Shown here: positions 44,609 through 53,413 of the stretch, piece after piece
How positions within the stretch are numbered: the first letter of the stretch is position 1
How the letters are laid out: each line of letters begins with the position of its first letter
Virus record (IMG/VR): IMGVR_UViG_3300015371_000004
Coordinates: 51,950 to 115,949 of that record
Direction: 5' to 3' (one strand)
DNA: 64,000 bases
Origin: a virus
Translations under genes and position numbers: made by a program
Notes under the pieces: model-generated
What the model saw: the letters and a program-made list of their open reading frames with translations, nothing else
Database searches by the model: none
Told to the model about the DNA's origin: nothing

Positions 44609-46816
44609 GTGTTCACCGTTCTCACCGACGACCAGTCGTTTGTCGGCGGCGCGCGCTCGTGGATGGCCTCCACGGACTACCGGCTGGCCACGTCTCCCGA
44701 TGACCTCTGGAACTACGCCGATGGCTATCTGCAGCGGGGGATCTCCCCGGCCGCCGACTTCGAAGCCACCGGGCTGAACGTCTGGACCGACAAGATCGTC
44801 GGCATGTCCCTCAGCTTCGAGAAGGGGCACGGCATCTACGCGCCCTGCCGCCACTTCGAAGGCGCCGAGTACAACATCCCCGTCCCCACGCTCGTCGAGG
44901 TCATCGACGCGATCGACAAGCGCGCCGACGAGTGCTGGTGGTACCACAGCGACTTCGACCATGAGATGGCCCGGAACGACTGGCGGTGGCAGCCGACGTT
45001 TGGCAAGTGGCGGGACGCCATGATCGGCGTCTTTCTGGAGTTCCCGGACGCGCTGACCCACGGCCTCAAGGACACGGCGTACCGGCTGCTCGGCTGCGAG
45101 CTGATCGAGTATCTGGAGATCATCGGCTACGTCAAGCGCAAGGGGCAGCCGATCCCCGGGTTCGAACGGGTCCATCCAGTCGATGCCCCGTCCTATGCCT
45201 GCGCCGACAGCGACTTCACCCGGCGGCTGGCGCGGCTCTCCATCGTCCAGAAGGCGATCAAGGACCAGTCGCTCATCTGGGATCTGGAGCACAAGATCCT
45301 GCCGCCCATCCGCGCCGGGATCGACCATGGGGTCCCGACCGACGGGATCTACCTGACGCTGCTCTCGGCTGACGTGCGCCGTCAGCTGGCGATCCTCGAA
45401 CAGGAGGTCAAGGAGGCGCTGGGCGTCCCCACCGACTTCAACCTCCGGAGCCGGGAGAAGCTGGGCGACCGGCTCGAAGCCCTTGGCGTGCCGGTCGCCG
45501 AGCGGGTCACAAAGATCAACCCGCGGACGGGCGCCGGGTTCATGTCGACACGGAAGGCCACGCTCGACCTCCATGCGGACCGGTTCCCGTTCTGCGCGTC
45601 CCTCGTGAAGTACGCCGAGCTGGGCGCCGCCGAGCGCAATTACATCCGCAAGGCGATTGCCGCGCGCGACCACTTCGGCCCCAAAGTCCGGATTGCCTTC
45701 AACACCATCGGCGCGCCGACCGGGCGCATGTCCTCCGGGGGCGCGGGAAGGACGCAGGCCGAGGCGTTCTCGAAGGGGTACGCGAACCTCAACGGGCAGT
45801 CATGGCCGGACCCGGAGAAGAAGGACTACCTGCCGGACGTCCGGGCGGGGGTGAGCGTGGCCGCGCTCGACACCGACGAGTGGGTCATCGTCGCCATCGA
45901 CTACGAGCAGGTCGAGCTGCGGGTCCTCGCCAACGTCTCGGGCGAGGAGGTCTGGGCGGAGTCCTTCCGGAAGGGGATCGACATTCACCGGACGACGTAC
46001 GCCACGGCCCACAATGTCCCGGTCGCGACGGTCGACAAGCCGAAGCGCAAGAAGGGCAAGACGCTCTCCTTCGCGATCGTCTATCAGGCCACCCCGAAGA
46101 CGGTCGCCAAGCAGGCCGGGATCCCGGAGGCCGAGGCCGACCGGCTCATCAAGGCCGTGCTCGACCGCTGCCCGCGCCTGAAGAAGTGGGTCCTCGCCAC
46201 CAAGGCCCATGCGGCGGCCTACGGGTTCGTCCAGACGTTCTTTGGCCGTCGGCGCGTGCTCAAGCATTACTTCGGGGGCGACTACTCCACCAAGGCCGCG
46301 AGGAAGCTGAAGGCGCAGGGGGAGCGTGAAGGCGTGAACGCGCCGATCCAAGGGGGAGCGGCCGACGTCTTCAAGATTGCCGTCTACAAGGTCGCCAAGC
46401 TCCTGCAGGGCCTACGTGCGGAGGAGGACTGGATCCCGATCATGTGGGTGCACGATGAGACGGTCTCCCTTGTCCGCCGGAGCCGCCTGTACGAGCTGCT
46501 GCCCAAGGTGGTCGAGACGATGGAGTTCAAGGTCAAGGGCTGGACCGTTCCCCTGAAGGTGGTGCCCGAAGTGGGCTGGAACTGGGGGCTGGACGACCGG
46601 CGCAACCGGGGCGCAGGGCTCCTCTCGTGGGGAACATGGTGCCAGCGGTACCCACCGGAGACGGCCTCGACGCCCTTGGTCTGCTGGCTGCCCGCCTCAG
46701 CCTACCCGGCGCCGCCGCCAGCCCCAGCTCCGGAGCCCGAGGACGAGACGCTCGACGATCTGCTCGATGAGGACCTCGACGACATCACCGATGCGCTCGA
46801 TGGGGACTCGGGGTAA
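44609..46816 (+). CDS. polA: family A DNA polymerase with 3'-5' exonuclease
   Basis: A 735-residue protein from the GTG at 44609. Exonuclease motif I is ADFEATGL (about 49-56). Palm motif A is AIDYEQVELRVLAN (about 427-440), motif B KKGKTLSFAIVYQ and motif C WVHDETVSL (about 612-620). All catalytic acidic residues are kept. It would copy phage DNA. The C-terminal 35 residues are a Pro-rich, acidic extension (PEDETLDDLLDEDLDDITDA), like the tails of SSBs. The polymerase-like protein at 15817 lacks these residues. Confidence 0.9.
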   Translation: MFTVLTDDQSFVGGARSWMASTDYRLATSPDDLWNYADGYLQRGISPAADFEATGLNVWTDKIVGMSLSFEKGHGIYAPCRHFEGAEYNIPVPTLVEVIDAIDKRADECWWYHSDFDHEMARNDWRWQPTFGKWRDAMIGVFLEFPDALTHGLKDTAYRLLGCELIEYLEIIGYVKRKGQPIPGFERVHPVDAPSYACADSDFTRRLARLSIVQKAIKDQSLIWDLEHKILPPIRAGIDHGVPTDGIYLTLLSADVRRQLAILEQEVKEALGVPTDFNLRSREKLGDRLEALGVPVAERVTKINPRTGAGFMSTRKATLDLHADRFPFCASLVKYAELGAAERNYIRKAIAARDHFGPKVRIAFNTIGAPTGRMSSGGAGRTQAEAFSKGYANLNGQSWPDPEKKDYLPDVRAGVSVAALDTDEWVIVAIDYEQVELRVLANVSGEEVWAESFRKGIDIHRTTYATAHNVPVATVDKPKRKKGKTLSFAIVYQATPKTVAKQAGIPEAEADRLIKAVLDRCPRLKKWVLATKAHAAAYGFVQTFFGRRRVLKHYFGGDYSTKAARKLKAQGEREGVNAPIQGGAADVFKIAVYKVAKLLQGLRAEEDWIPIMWVHDETVSLVRRSRLYELLPKVVETMEFKVKGWTVPLKVVPEVGWNWGLDDRRNRGAGLLSWGTWCQRYPPETASTPLVCWLPASAYPAPPPAPAPEPEDETLDDLLDEDLDDITDALDGDSG

Positions 46817-46819
46817 TAC
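46810..46819 (+). promoter_or_regulatory. GGGGTAATAC promoter-like box
   Basis: Rightward. It includes the TAA of the polymerase and is 12 bases before the ATG at 46832. Member of the GGGGTA-NN-AC family. Confidence 0.58.
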
Positions 46820-46831
46820 TCAGGCGGCACA

Positions 46832-47167
46832 ATGACTGATTGGACCACCGTCATGCTCTGGCTCTTCATGGCGCAGCTCTTGATGCTCGGCGTCTGGGTC
46901 TACGTGGCCAAGACGATCGGGGCGCCTCCAGCCGCCTTCATTTTCATGCCCATTTCTCATGCCCTCAAGCTCCTCTGGGCATGGGGCCTCGTGATCTTGG
47001 CCGTCGTGCTGGCGCTGTTCGCCGGGAGCGCGCTGGTCGTCTGGCTGTCGAGCCTCGCCATGGCGCTGACCGGGCTTGCCCTCGTCACCCGGGCCACTCG
47101 GTCGTACGCCCACATGCTGATCGAGCGGGGCGCCGACAAGTTTCGGAAGCGGTATGGGCGAGCCTGA
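46832..47167 (+). CDS. 111-residue multi-segment membrane protein
   Basis: Three or four hydrophobic helices (VMLWLFMAQLLMLGVWVYVA, AWGLVILAVVLALFAGSALV, WLSSLAMALTGLALV) and a basic C-terminus. Inner-membrane protein; holin-like by size but unproven. Confidence 0.55.
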   Translation: MTDWTTVMLWLFMAQLLMLGVWVYVAKTIGAPPAAFIFMPISHALKLLWAWGLVILAVVLALFAGSALVVWLSSLAMALTGLALVTRATRSYAHMLIERGADKFRKRYGRA

Positions 47168-47438
47168 GTTCACGCCGGATTGGGACAAGCGCGTGCCACC
47201 GCTCACGCCGCGGGATACGTGGGACAAGCAGCTTGGGGTCTACGTGGCCTTTGGAATTATGTTCTTTATGTTCTTTGCGGCTGTATTCACCATCGCTTAC
47301 GGCCTCGGTCGGCAGGCCGGGATTTGGCGCACGTGCCAGCAGCTGGGCTACTCGTTCGGGGAAGAGCGAGCTGGTGGGGTCATCGTCTGCTGGACCGACG
47401 AGCGGCATGAGTTCACGCCGGGGCCGGTGAAGAAGTGA
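47154..47438 (+). CDS. 94-residue single-pass membrane protein
   Basis: The N-terminal 25 residues are polar, then one membrane helix (VYVAFGIMFFMFFAAVFTIA), then a Cys-containing tail. It overlaps the previous gene by 14 bases. Function unknown. Confidence 0.5.
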   Translation: MGEPEFTPDWDKRVPPLTPRDTWDKQLGVYVAFGIMFFMFFAAVFTIAYGLGRQAGIWRTCQQLGYSFGEERAGGVIVCWTDERHEFTPGPVKK

Positions 47439-47770
47439 TTCACAAGATCAACCCCGTGCAGAGCGGGCTGGCGAACTTCACGCCCGCGGAGAGGACCGAG
47501 TGGGCCTACATCGGCGGGCGGCTCTTCTTTCGCAACATGCCCCCGAAACTTGCGGCCCACAAGGGCGGCAATTCGATCGACAGCACCTCCCGGCTCTGGT
47601 ACCGGCCCTCGGGGGAAACCGCTGGCGGGATGCGCTGGGACGTGGACCCGACCCCGCCGCATCTGATGTGTGAGTGCGGCAGCGACACCTTCGTGCTGTC
47701 GTACGGCGACTACCAGCTGATTGCCACGTGCACGAACTGTCAGTACACCGAGAGCGTCTTCGATGGCTAA
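47435..47770 (+). CDS. 111-residue CxxC protein
   Basis: GTG start overlapping the previous stop. CECGSDTF and CTNCQYTE form a zinc ribbon near the C-terminus. It overlaps the HerA-like start by eight bases. Function unknown. Confidence 0.55.
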   Translation: MIHKINPVQSGLANFTPAERTEWAYIGGRLFFRNMPPKLAAHKGGNSIDSTSRLWYRPSGETAGGMRWDVDPTPPHLMCECGSDTFVLSYGDYQLIATCTNCQYTESVFDG

Positions 47771-49592
47771 GCCCATCTATCTTGGCCAGCATGCCTCGCT
47801 CGCGCTCGACAAGCTCCTGACGACGCGCCTCCTCGTACAGGCGATGTCCGGGGCGGGCAAGACGTACGCGCTCCGGCGGCTGCTCGAACAGAGTCACGGC
47901 GCCGTCCAGCATCTGGTCATCGACCCGGAGGGTGAGTTCCCCTCCCTCCGGAGTCGATTCGATTACGTCTTGGCGGCCAAGCGTGAGGGCGATACGCTGG
48001 CGGATCCACGGACGGCCAAGCTCCTCGCCGAGCGGCTCCTCGAACTAGGCGTCTCGGCGGTGCTCGACATCTACGAGCTGCAGCACCATCAGCGGATCGC
48101 GTTCGTGAAGACCTTCCTCGAAACGCTGGTCGATGCGCCCAAGCGGCTCTGGCATCCGGTGCTCGTGGTCCTCGATGAGGCGCATGTCTACGCGCCCGAG
48201 AAGACCGGCGCCGAGAGCCTGAGCGCGGTCATTGATCTGGCGACTCGGGGGCGGAAGCGCGGCTACTGCCTGATCGCGGCCACCCAGCGGCTCTCGAAGT
48301 TCCACAAGGACGTGGCGGCTGAACTCGGCAACAAAATGATCGGGCGGACGACGCTCGACGTGGATCTGAAGCGCGCAGCCGACGAGCTGGGGCTCATGAA
48401 GGAGGACTGGGCGGCGCTCCGCGACCTGAAGGACGGCGAGTTCTATGCCTTCGGGCCCGCGTTCAATCACGTGAGCGTGAAGACCATCACGGTCGGCGAC
48501 GTGCAGACGCATCACCCGAAGTCTGGGGCGCACGCCGCGGCCGTCGTGCCGCCGCCCTCCGACAAGGTCAAGGCCGTCTTGGCGAAGATTGCCGACCTGC
48601 CTGCCGAAGTCGAGCAGAAGGCGAAGACCGAGGCCGATCTCAAGAAGCAGATCGCCGAGCTGCAGCGGGAGAACCGGCAGTGGAAGACCGCGACGGTGGG
48701 TGGGGCGATCCATGGGGCGCCGAAGCCTGCGATCTCCGACACCACGCGCGGGCTCTTCAAGGCGGTCGTTCAGGCGACGGACAATGTGGCTGGCGTCATC
48801 GAGACGCTGGAGGCCGAGGCGCAGGCCGCGCTCAGGAAAGCGATGGCGCCGGTTGTGGTCAAGCTGCGCGCCCCGCTTGAGAATCTGCGTAAAGCGCAGC
48901 GCGGGATCTCAGTCCTGCTTGATGGGCAGAAGACGCTGGCGGCGGCCACCGCGATCAACGTAGAGATGCACAAGCTGGCAAAGATGGGGGAGCTGCCTCC
49001 GGGTCGGATCAAGGAGCTGCCAGCTTCGAAGCGCCGCGTGTTCGGCGGGTTCATTCGCGCGCCTCTGCCTGCCCCCGGAGAAGAGATGCTCACCGGCCCG
49101 GAGCAGCGGATTCTGAACGCGCTGGCCCAGCTCGACCAACTCGGCAACACCGAGCCGACCGAGACGGCCGTGGCCTTCCTCGCGCGCTACACGGTGAGCG
49201 GCGGTGGGTTCAACAATCCCAAGGGTCGCCTGCGCAGCCGGGGCTGCATCGAGTACCTGCCCGGCGGACGGCTCCGGCTGACCGAGCAGGGGAAGGCACG
49301 CGCCCACTGGCCGGACGTCCCGGTCACCAATGAGGACCTGCACGCGAACATCTTCAGCTTACTAGACGGACCGCAGACCAAGATCCTCAAGCCGCTCTTG
49401 GACATCTATCCCGGGGAGCTGTCTCTCGATGAGCTGGCCGAGCGGACCGGCTACAGTGTGGACGGCGGTGGGTTCAACAATCCCAAGGGCCGACTCCGAT
49501 CGCTCGGGCTGATCGAGTACCGGCCGCAACGCAAGGTCGTCGCGTCGGCGGCCTGCTTCGTTGAGGAGCCCGTTGAAGGACCCCATGTATAA
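47763..49592 (+). CDS. HerA/FtsK-like ATPase with duplicated winged helix
   Basis: A 609-residue protein from the ATG at 47763. Walker A AMSGAGKTYAL (about 26-36), a Walker B VLVVLDEAHVYAPE (about 134-147) and ATQRLSKF are as in HerA/VirB4-type ATPases (DUF87). A coiled coil follows (KTEADLKKQIAELQRENRQW). The C-terminal 150 residues hold two copies of GGGFNNPKGRLRS, each in a winged-helix-like unit (about 481 and 575), encoded by near-identical DNA. Such ATPases pump or unwind DNA; no NurA partner gene is recognised. Confidence 0.72.
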   Translation: MAKPIYLGQHASLALDKLLTTRLLVQAMSGAGKTYALRRLLEQSHGAVQHLVIDPEGEFPSLRSRFDYVLAAKREGDTLADPRTAKLLAERLLELGVSAVLDIYELQHHQRIAFVKTFLETLVDAPKRLWHPVLVVLDEAHVYAPEKTGAESLSAVIDLATRGRKRGYCLIAATQRLSKFHKDVAAELGNKMIGRTTLDVDLKRAADELGLMKEDWAALRDLKDGEFYAFGPAFNHVSVKTITVGDVQTHHPKSGAHAAAVVPPPSDKVKAVLAKIADLPAEVEQKAKTEADLKKQIAELQRENRQWKTATVGGAIHGAPKPAISDTTRGLFKAVVQATDNVAGVIETLEAEAQAALRKAMAPVVVKLRAPLENLRKAQRGISVLLDGQKTLAAATAINVEMHKLAKMGELPPGRIKELPASKRRVFGGFIRAPLPAPGEEMLTGPEQRILNALAQLDQLGNTEPTETAVAFLARYTVSGGGFNNPKGRLRSRGCIEYLPGGRLRLTEQGKARAHWPDVPVTNEDLHANIFSLLDGPQTKILKPLLDIYPGELSLDELAERTGYSVDGGGFNNPKGRLRSLGLIEYRPQRKVVASAACFVEEPVEGPHV

Positions 49593-50298
49593 CCGCACGC
49601 TCCACCCGGATGATCTGACGAGCGGCCCGCTCGTCCCGTACGTCGAACGGCTCGCCGCCTTCGAGAAGCGGCTTTCCTCGCTCGGGATTGCCTACCGGAA
49701 GGACCATGGCTACCGGGCGTGGGAGTACGCGACCCTGCTCCAGCTCTTGGAAGACCGAGCCGTCCCGAAGGATGCCGCCATCCTCGACACGGGCAGCGGC
49801 GCGTCCTACCTCCCGCTCTATCTGGTCGCCGAGGCGGGCTACACCAACGTCACGGTCACCGACTCGATGGCCTACGGCGACATCGAGCCGATGCTCGTCG
49901 AGCAGTGTCTGGGGCTCGGGATCCTCGTGCCGATGCGCCGGGTGTCGGTGGAGGGTCTGATCGAGGAGTTCGGTCCGGCAACCTTCGACGTCTCGATCTG
50001 CGTCTCGACCATCGAGCATGTGGCCAACGATCTCTACCCGGCGGCGATGCGCAGCCTGATCGAGGTGACGAAGCCGGGCGGGATCGTCTATCTCACGACG
50101 GACGTCTTCCCGGATTTCCAGTCCCACGCGGCCTCGCCCTTCAAGCAGATCCAGCACACGATCTTCACCCCGACCGGGCTGACCCGGCTGCCTGACGTCT
50201 ACCCGGTGGACTACATCGGGCCGGTCGACTTCACCTACCGGGGGAGCTTTGTCCACAACTACACGTTCGGGGCGATGGCGTTCACGAGGAGAGCGTGA
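49585..50298 (+). CDS. class I SAM methyltransferase
   Basis: A 237-residue protein from the ATG at 49585 (alternative TTG at 49573). Motif I is AAILDTGSGASYLPLYLVAE, and further down TFDVSICVSTIEHVANDLYP with a KPGGIVYLTTD block. It may methylate a sugar or small molecule. The GTG of the glycosyltransferase overlaps its stop, so the two probably act on the same product. Confidence 0.72.
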   Translation: MYNRTLHPDDLTSGPLVPYVERLAAFEKRLSSLGIAYRKDHGYRAWEYATLLQLLEDRAVPKDAAILDTGSGASYLPLYLVAEAGYTNVTVTDSMAYGDIEPMLVEQCLGLGILVPMRRVSVEGLIEEFGPATFDVSICVSTIEHVANDLYPAAMRSLIEVTKPGGIVYLTTDVFPDFQSHAASPFKQIQHTIFTPTGLTRLPDVYPVDYIGPVDFTYRGSFVHNYTFGAMAFTRRA

Positions 50299-51077
50299 GA
50301 GACGTCTCCATCTGCTTCGTGTACTTCAAGACGTTAGAGCTGCGGCATCTCGACGCGGCGTGGTTCAGCGTCTCGAAGCAGGACTTCTCGTACGTCAACA
50401 CGGTCTACTTTCTTGACAACAGCACGGACGATGACCTCTTCGCCATTCAGGAGGTCCTCAGCCGCTACCCGCTGCCGGTGCCACTTGTCTTCTGCTCGGA
50501 CAAGCATGGGCGGTCCGATCGGACGCAGTCATGGTCGGTCAATCGTGTCTGCCAGATGGCGGTCGGGCCGTGGATCTTTTTCACGAGGGCTGACTACATT
50601 CTCGACTTCGACGCGGTGACTCGCATGGCCGGGCGAGCGCGCGCGATGGAGGCCGCCGGTCAGAAGCCGTTCGTCTCGGGCTGGTGCTGGCAGATGGCCT
50701 ACGACCGGGAGGCCGCCAACCTGAACGCCTTCGTCGACATCGAGCAGTACGGCTGGCGGGAGAAGGGGATGGCGGCGCTCCTCCCCGGCCCTGATGGGAC
50801 GGGCGGGCATCCGTACGCCTTCCGTTTCCACGAGACCGACCGGGACGCGGGCGTCTGGATGACCCAGAAGACCTACATGGCGCAGGCGGGCTGGATGAAC
50901 GAGAAGATGGTGTCGTGGGGCTTCCAGCAGTCGGTGTGGCAGCGGGTGCTCCAGCGATCGGCGGGCGTCACGTGCCACGCGATCGAAGACTACCTCTTCG
51001 CCCATCAGCATCACTGGGCGCCGCGCGACTTCACGACGGCGCACGATGAGTACGGGCGGTTCGGCGGGAGCCAATGA
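50295..51077 (+). CDS. glycosyltransferase (GT-A type)
   Basis: A 260-residue protein from a GTG. SICFVYFKTLELRHLDAAWF, then FLDNSTDDDLF, IFFTRADYILDFDA (DxD-like acidic patch) and a C-terminal GWMNEKMVSWGFQQSVWQRV that resembles the acceptor-site region of galactosyltransferase-like GT-A enzymes. It may attach sugar to a phage or cell-surface target. Coupled to the methyltransferase before it. Confidence 0.65.
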   Translation: MRDVSICFVYFKTLELRHLDAAWFSVSKQDFSYVNTVYFLDNSTDDDLFAIQEVLSRYPLPVPLVFCSDKHGRSDRTQSWSVNRVCQMAVGPWIFFTRADYILDFDAVTRMAGRARAMEAAGQKPFVSGWCWQMAYDREAANLNAFVDIEQYGWREKGMAALLPGPDGTGGHPYAFRFHETDRDAGVWMTQKTYMAQAGWMNEKMVSWGFQQSVWQRVLQRSAGVTCHAIEDYLFAHQHHWAPRDFTTAHDEYGRFGGSQ

Positions 51078-51169
51078 ATCTGGGCGACTCCGGATGGGCC
51101 GTGCTTGACCTGCTGCTCTTCATGGTCTGGGCGAACGCGCGCGGGTGGTGGACGTGGAGGCGCCCGTGA
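51074..51169 (+). CDS. 31-residue membrane microprotein
   Basis: ATGA overlap with the glycosyltransferase, and GTGA into the next gene. Mostly hydrophobic (WAVLDLLLFMVWANARGWWT). Function unknown. Confidence 0.4.
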   Translation: MNLGDSGWAVLDLLLFMVWANARGWWTWRRP

Positions 51170-51474
51170 CCCTCTACTTCGGCTGTGGGATTCACGAGGC
51201 GGGCGACTCCTTGGAGACGAACTGCCCAATCTGTACGCGGGAGGCGCATGACCGGCACGTTCGGAGCGCAGGCACTACCTCCGAATTGCGCAAGGGTGAC
51301 TTGACGGTCGAGGCGTATCTGGATGGGAGTTTCGAGATCCAGCTGAAAGGGCATGGCAGGCTCCGTGTCTTTGGCTACGACGTGGAGGCGCAAGCCATGA
51401 ACCTCATCGACCTGCTGCAAGCGTACCTGCTGGTCCGGAAGACCAACCATTTCCGGGTGAAGGATGACCGATGA
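51166..51474 (+). CDS. 102-residue CxxC protein
   Basis: GTG start. FGCGIHEAGDSLETNCPICT supplies Cys/His ligands for one metal, and the rest is beta-rich (LTVEAYLDGSFEIQLKGHGR). Function unknown. Confidence 0.5.
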   Translation: MTLYFGCGIHEAGDSLETNCPICTREAHDRHVRSAGTTSELRKGDLTVEAYLDGSFEIQLKGHGRLRVFGYDVEAQAMNLIDLLQAYLLVRKTNHFRVKDDR

Positions 51475-51860
51475 TGAACCTCATCGACTTGCGTGAACAC
51501 GTTGTCGACCCCTTCGAGCGCGGCAAGATCATCGAGTGGCTGGAGCGCGAAGGCTTCAAGGACTACAGTGGCCTCGGCTATTGGGAGAAGTGCTACTCGC
51601 TGAACTACAGCTACCCAGTGATGCGCGTCGGGATGCCCGAGGGGCAGCTCTGCGCGACGATCGCGTTGTCGGACGCCAGCACGACGGACGCCGTGCATCA
51701 GGATCGGCGCACCGTGTACCTTGGGGAGGCGTACACCGTGCCGGTCATCGCGGCCTTGTGGGCCGTGCTGAATCTCTTCGACTTCGATGAGAGCCGCAGT
51801 CACGCGTACTGGCGCGACTATCACGAGCGGCGGTATCCGATGCCCGCTAAGAAGGAGTGA
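51471..51860 (+). CDS. 129-residue hypothetical protein
   Basis: ATGA overlap. Alpha/beta protein (FERGKIIEWLEREGFKDYSG ... VIAALWAVLNLFDFDESRSH). Function unknown. Confidence 0.5.
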   Translation: MMNLIDLREHVVDPFERGKIIEWLEREGFKDYSGLGYWEKCYSLNYSYPVMRVGMPEGQLCATIALSDASTTDAVHQDRRTVYLGEAYTVPVIAALWAVLNLFDFDESRSHAYWRDYHERRYPMPAKKE

Positions 51861-51863
51861 CCG

Positions 51864-52133
51864 ATGCCCAATAACCCCCCGATCCCCTTCGGGTCTGCGC
51901 TGCCGATCAACGTCAAGGCGCCGATTCACCATGCGGCCAACGGCAGCTGCGTCTTCACGTGCAGCTGCGGCATGGGGCCGATGATGATCGGCAGCTACGA
52001 CTCGGCGGTCGTCTGCACGGGCTGCCACACGCTCTGGCAGATTCAGGAAGCGCACATGCGGCGGACGCCGGAGGGCGTCGAGGTGCTCGTCAAGCTCGGG
52101 CACACCCAAGCGCCAGCCACGAGGCCCATGTGA
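51864..52133 (+). CDS. 89-residue zinc-ribbon protein
   Basis: Contains VFTCSCGMGPM and VVCTGCHTLW as two CxC/CxxC knuckles, then a short helix. Stop overlaps next GTG. Function unknown. Confidence 0.55.
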   Translation: MPNNPPIPFGSALPINVKAPIHHAANGSCVFTCSCGMGPMMIGSYDSAVVCTGCHTLWQIQEAHMRRTPEGVEVLVKLGHTQAPATRPM

Positions 52134-52483
52134 GCTACCAGCGCTGGACGACCGGCGACGCCTACGTGTACGGCTACGAGATCCAGTCGACAGGGGAGCG
52201 CGGGTTCGTCTGTTGCGCCTGCGAGCTGCAGACGGACATCACCCAGCCGAGCGGCTACCTGAACCACTTCACGACGTACCGCGGGATCATCGCGCATTTG
52301 GAGACCTACCACACCGACTCCGAGTACGCCTTGGAGACCCTCCGCGCCGAGGCTGAGGTGATGGGGCTCGATGGGGTCTACCCGTTGCGTGATGATCCAA
52401 ACTTCGACCGCCTCACCGAGATCGCCATCCGCCTCAATGCTGACCCGGCTCGCCAAGCCAAAGGCCGGGTGAACCCTAGATGA
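52130..52483 (+). CDS. 117-residue zinc-finger-like protein
   Basis: GTG start (GTGA). GFVCCACELQTD and HFTTYRGIIAHLETYH give a CxxC...HxxxxH finger. C-terminus is helical. Function unknown. Confidence 0.55.
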   Translation: MSYQRWTTGDAYVYGYEIQSTGERGFVCCACELQTDITQPSGYLNHFTTYRGIIAHLETYHTDSEYALETLRAEAEVMGLDGVYPLRDDPNFDRLTEIAIRLNADPARQAKGRVNPR

Positions 52484-52821
52484 TTACCACGACGATTACA
52501 ATCAACAAGGAGACGTTTATGCCTGAAGGCGATCCGCAGCTGAGGATCACAGCGGCCCGCAAGGGCCCCGTCAAGAAGGGAAGCAAGGGCACGAAAAAGA
52601 AGGCCAAGGCCAAAGAGAAGACCTCGATCCCCATCGCGACCGTCGCCGGGCGGCTCCTGAACGGACGGGGGCTCGTCGAGGCCGAGCGCTGGCTCCGGAA
52701 CCTGACGCTCTATGACACGTCGGCGACCGACGAGGACCGGACCAACGCGCTGACCATCCTCGGGGCGATCGAAGGGATGCGGCGGCTGGCGGGGTCGGCG
52801 CTGACCCAGCGGGAGAAGTAA
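52480..52821 (+). CDS. Lys-rich 113-residue hypothetical protein
   Basis: The first ATG is at 52480 (ATGA). A better-placed ATG at 52519 has AAGGAG upstream and may be the real start. A lysine-rich linker (KKGSKGTKKKAKAKEK) is followed by a helical domain. Function unknown. Confidence 0.5.
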   Translation: MITTTITINKETFMPEGDPQLRITAARKGPVKKGSKGTKKKAKAKEKTSIPIATVAGRLLNGRGLVEAERWLRNLTLYDTSATDEDRTNALTILGAIEGMRRLAGSALTQREK

Positions 52822-52823
52822 GG

Positions 52824-53036
52824 GTGCCCGGGCCCGTCAGCGAGTCGAGTCGGGGGCCGTCTGACGACGCTCCCTACGTCCCTAACTGGTGCTACCCGAA
52901 GGGCCCGCGGATGTGCCCGTGCGGCCACCATGAGGGCTACCACGACGATCACGGCGCCTGCCTGCACGCGGCTCGCTGTGGGTGCGTGGGCATTCCAGTC
53001 GACTGCGTGACTCCGGACGATGAGATGGTAGACTGA
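52824..53036 (+). CDS. 70-residue Cys/His-rich protein
   Basis: GTG start. CPCGHHEGYHDDHGACLHAA, then RCGCVGIPVDC, is rich in Cys/His and metal-binding. It is the last gene before the terminator at 53065. Function unknown. Confidence 0.55.
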   Translation: MPGPVSESSRGPSDDAPYVPNWCYPKGPRMCPCGHHEGYHDDHGACLHAARCGCVGIPVDCVTPDDEMVD

Positions 53037-53064
53037 GGCTTCCGAAGAGAGGCTCGTACGGCAG

Positions 53065-53106
53065 ACAGCCGAGGGTGGCCTGCCCCACTCTCGGCTGTTT
53101 TTGTTT
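53065..53106 (+). terminator. Rho-independent terminator
   Basis: ACAGCCGAG (53065-53073) pairs with CTCGGCTGT (53090-53098) across a 16-base loop, followed by a T-rich run TTTTTGTTTT. It ends the transcripts of the preceding rightward operon. Confidence 0.8.
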
Positions 53107-53109
53107 TCC

Positions 53110-53280
53110 CTACCGCGGATGAATCTTCGGCGCCGGAGGCGGCGTATGCGTCCCCGGAGGCGTCGTCGGCGGTGACGTCGGCGGCGTCGAGGGCGGCGGA
53201 CTCGGTGGCGAAGGCGGCGACGGGTTCGAAGGATTGGGCACGGTCAGCTCACTTTCTGGAGGCGCAGCTCCGCCTACCAT
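53110..53280 (-). CDS. possible Pro-rich 56-residue protein
   Basis: ATG at 53280. The product contains PSPPSPPSPPPSTPPTSPP and ends APKIHPR. The repeat-like Pro/Ser/Thr content suggests a linker or surface peptide. The opposite strand is Gly-rich but has no start. It lies in the leader of the radical SAM gene and against that gene's direction, so it may not be expressed. Confidence 0.35.
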   Translation of the reverse strand: MVGGAAPPESELTVPNPSNPSPPSPPSPPPSTPPTSPPTTPPGTHTPPPAPKIHPR

Positions 53281-53321
53281 CCTGCACGTTCGGTGCCTAC
53301 CTGAGCATCTTGGGTTTGTAG

Positions 53322-53410
53322 ACCCGCCATTCATGTAGGCGGGTACGTCACCCGCCAACCTTGGCATCCACTGGAGGGCGCCACCCTCCTGACAACGGAC
53401 AGAAGGTTGG
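53322..53410 (+). promoter_or_regulatory. structured leader with alternative hairpins before the radical SAM gene
   Basis: ACCCGCC (53322-53328), GGCGGGT (53338-53344) and ACCCGCC (53350-53356) allow two mutually exclusive 7-base hairpins. GGAGGG/CCCTCC (53373-53389) forms a third. It is enclosed by CCAACCTT (53355-53362) pairing with AAGGTTGG (53403-53410), which holds the AAGG Shine-Dalgarno seven bases before the ATG at 53414. This is a plausible translational switch. No known riboswitch consensus, including the B12 box, was identified. Confidence 0.5.
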
Positions 53411-53413
53411 TAC

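Noticed and set aside
53107-53413. Known cobalamin riboswitch in the leader
   Set aside because: The leader is structured, but no B12-box or core consensus could be recognised, so only a candidate switch is reported.
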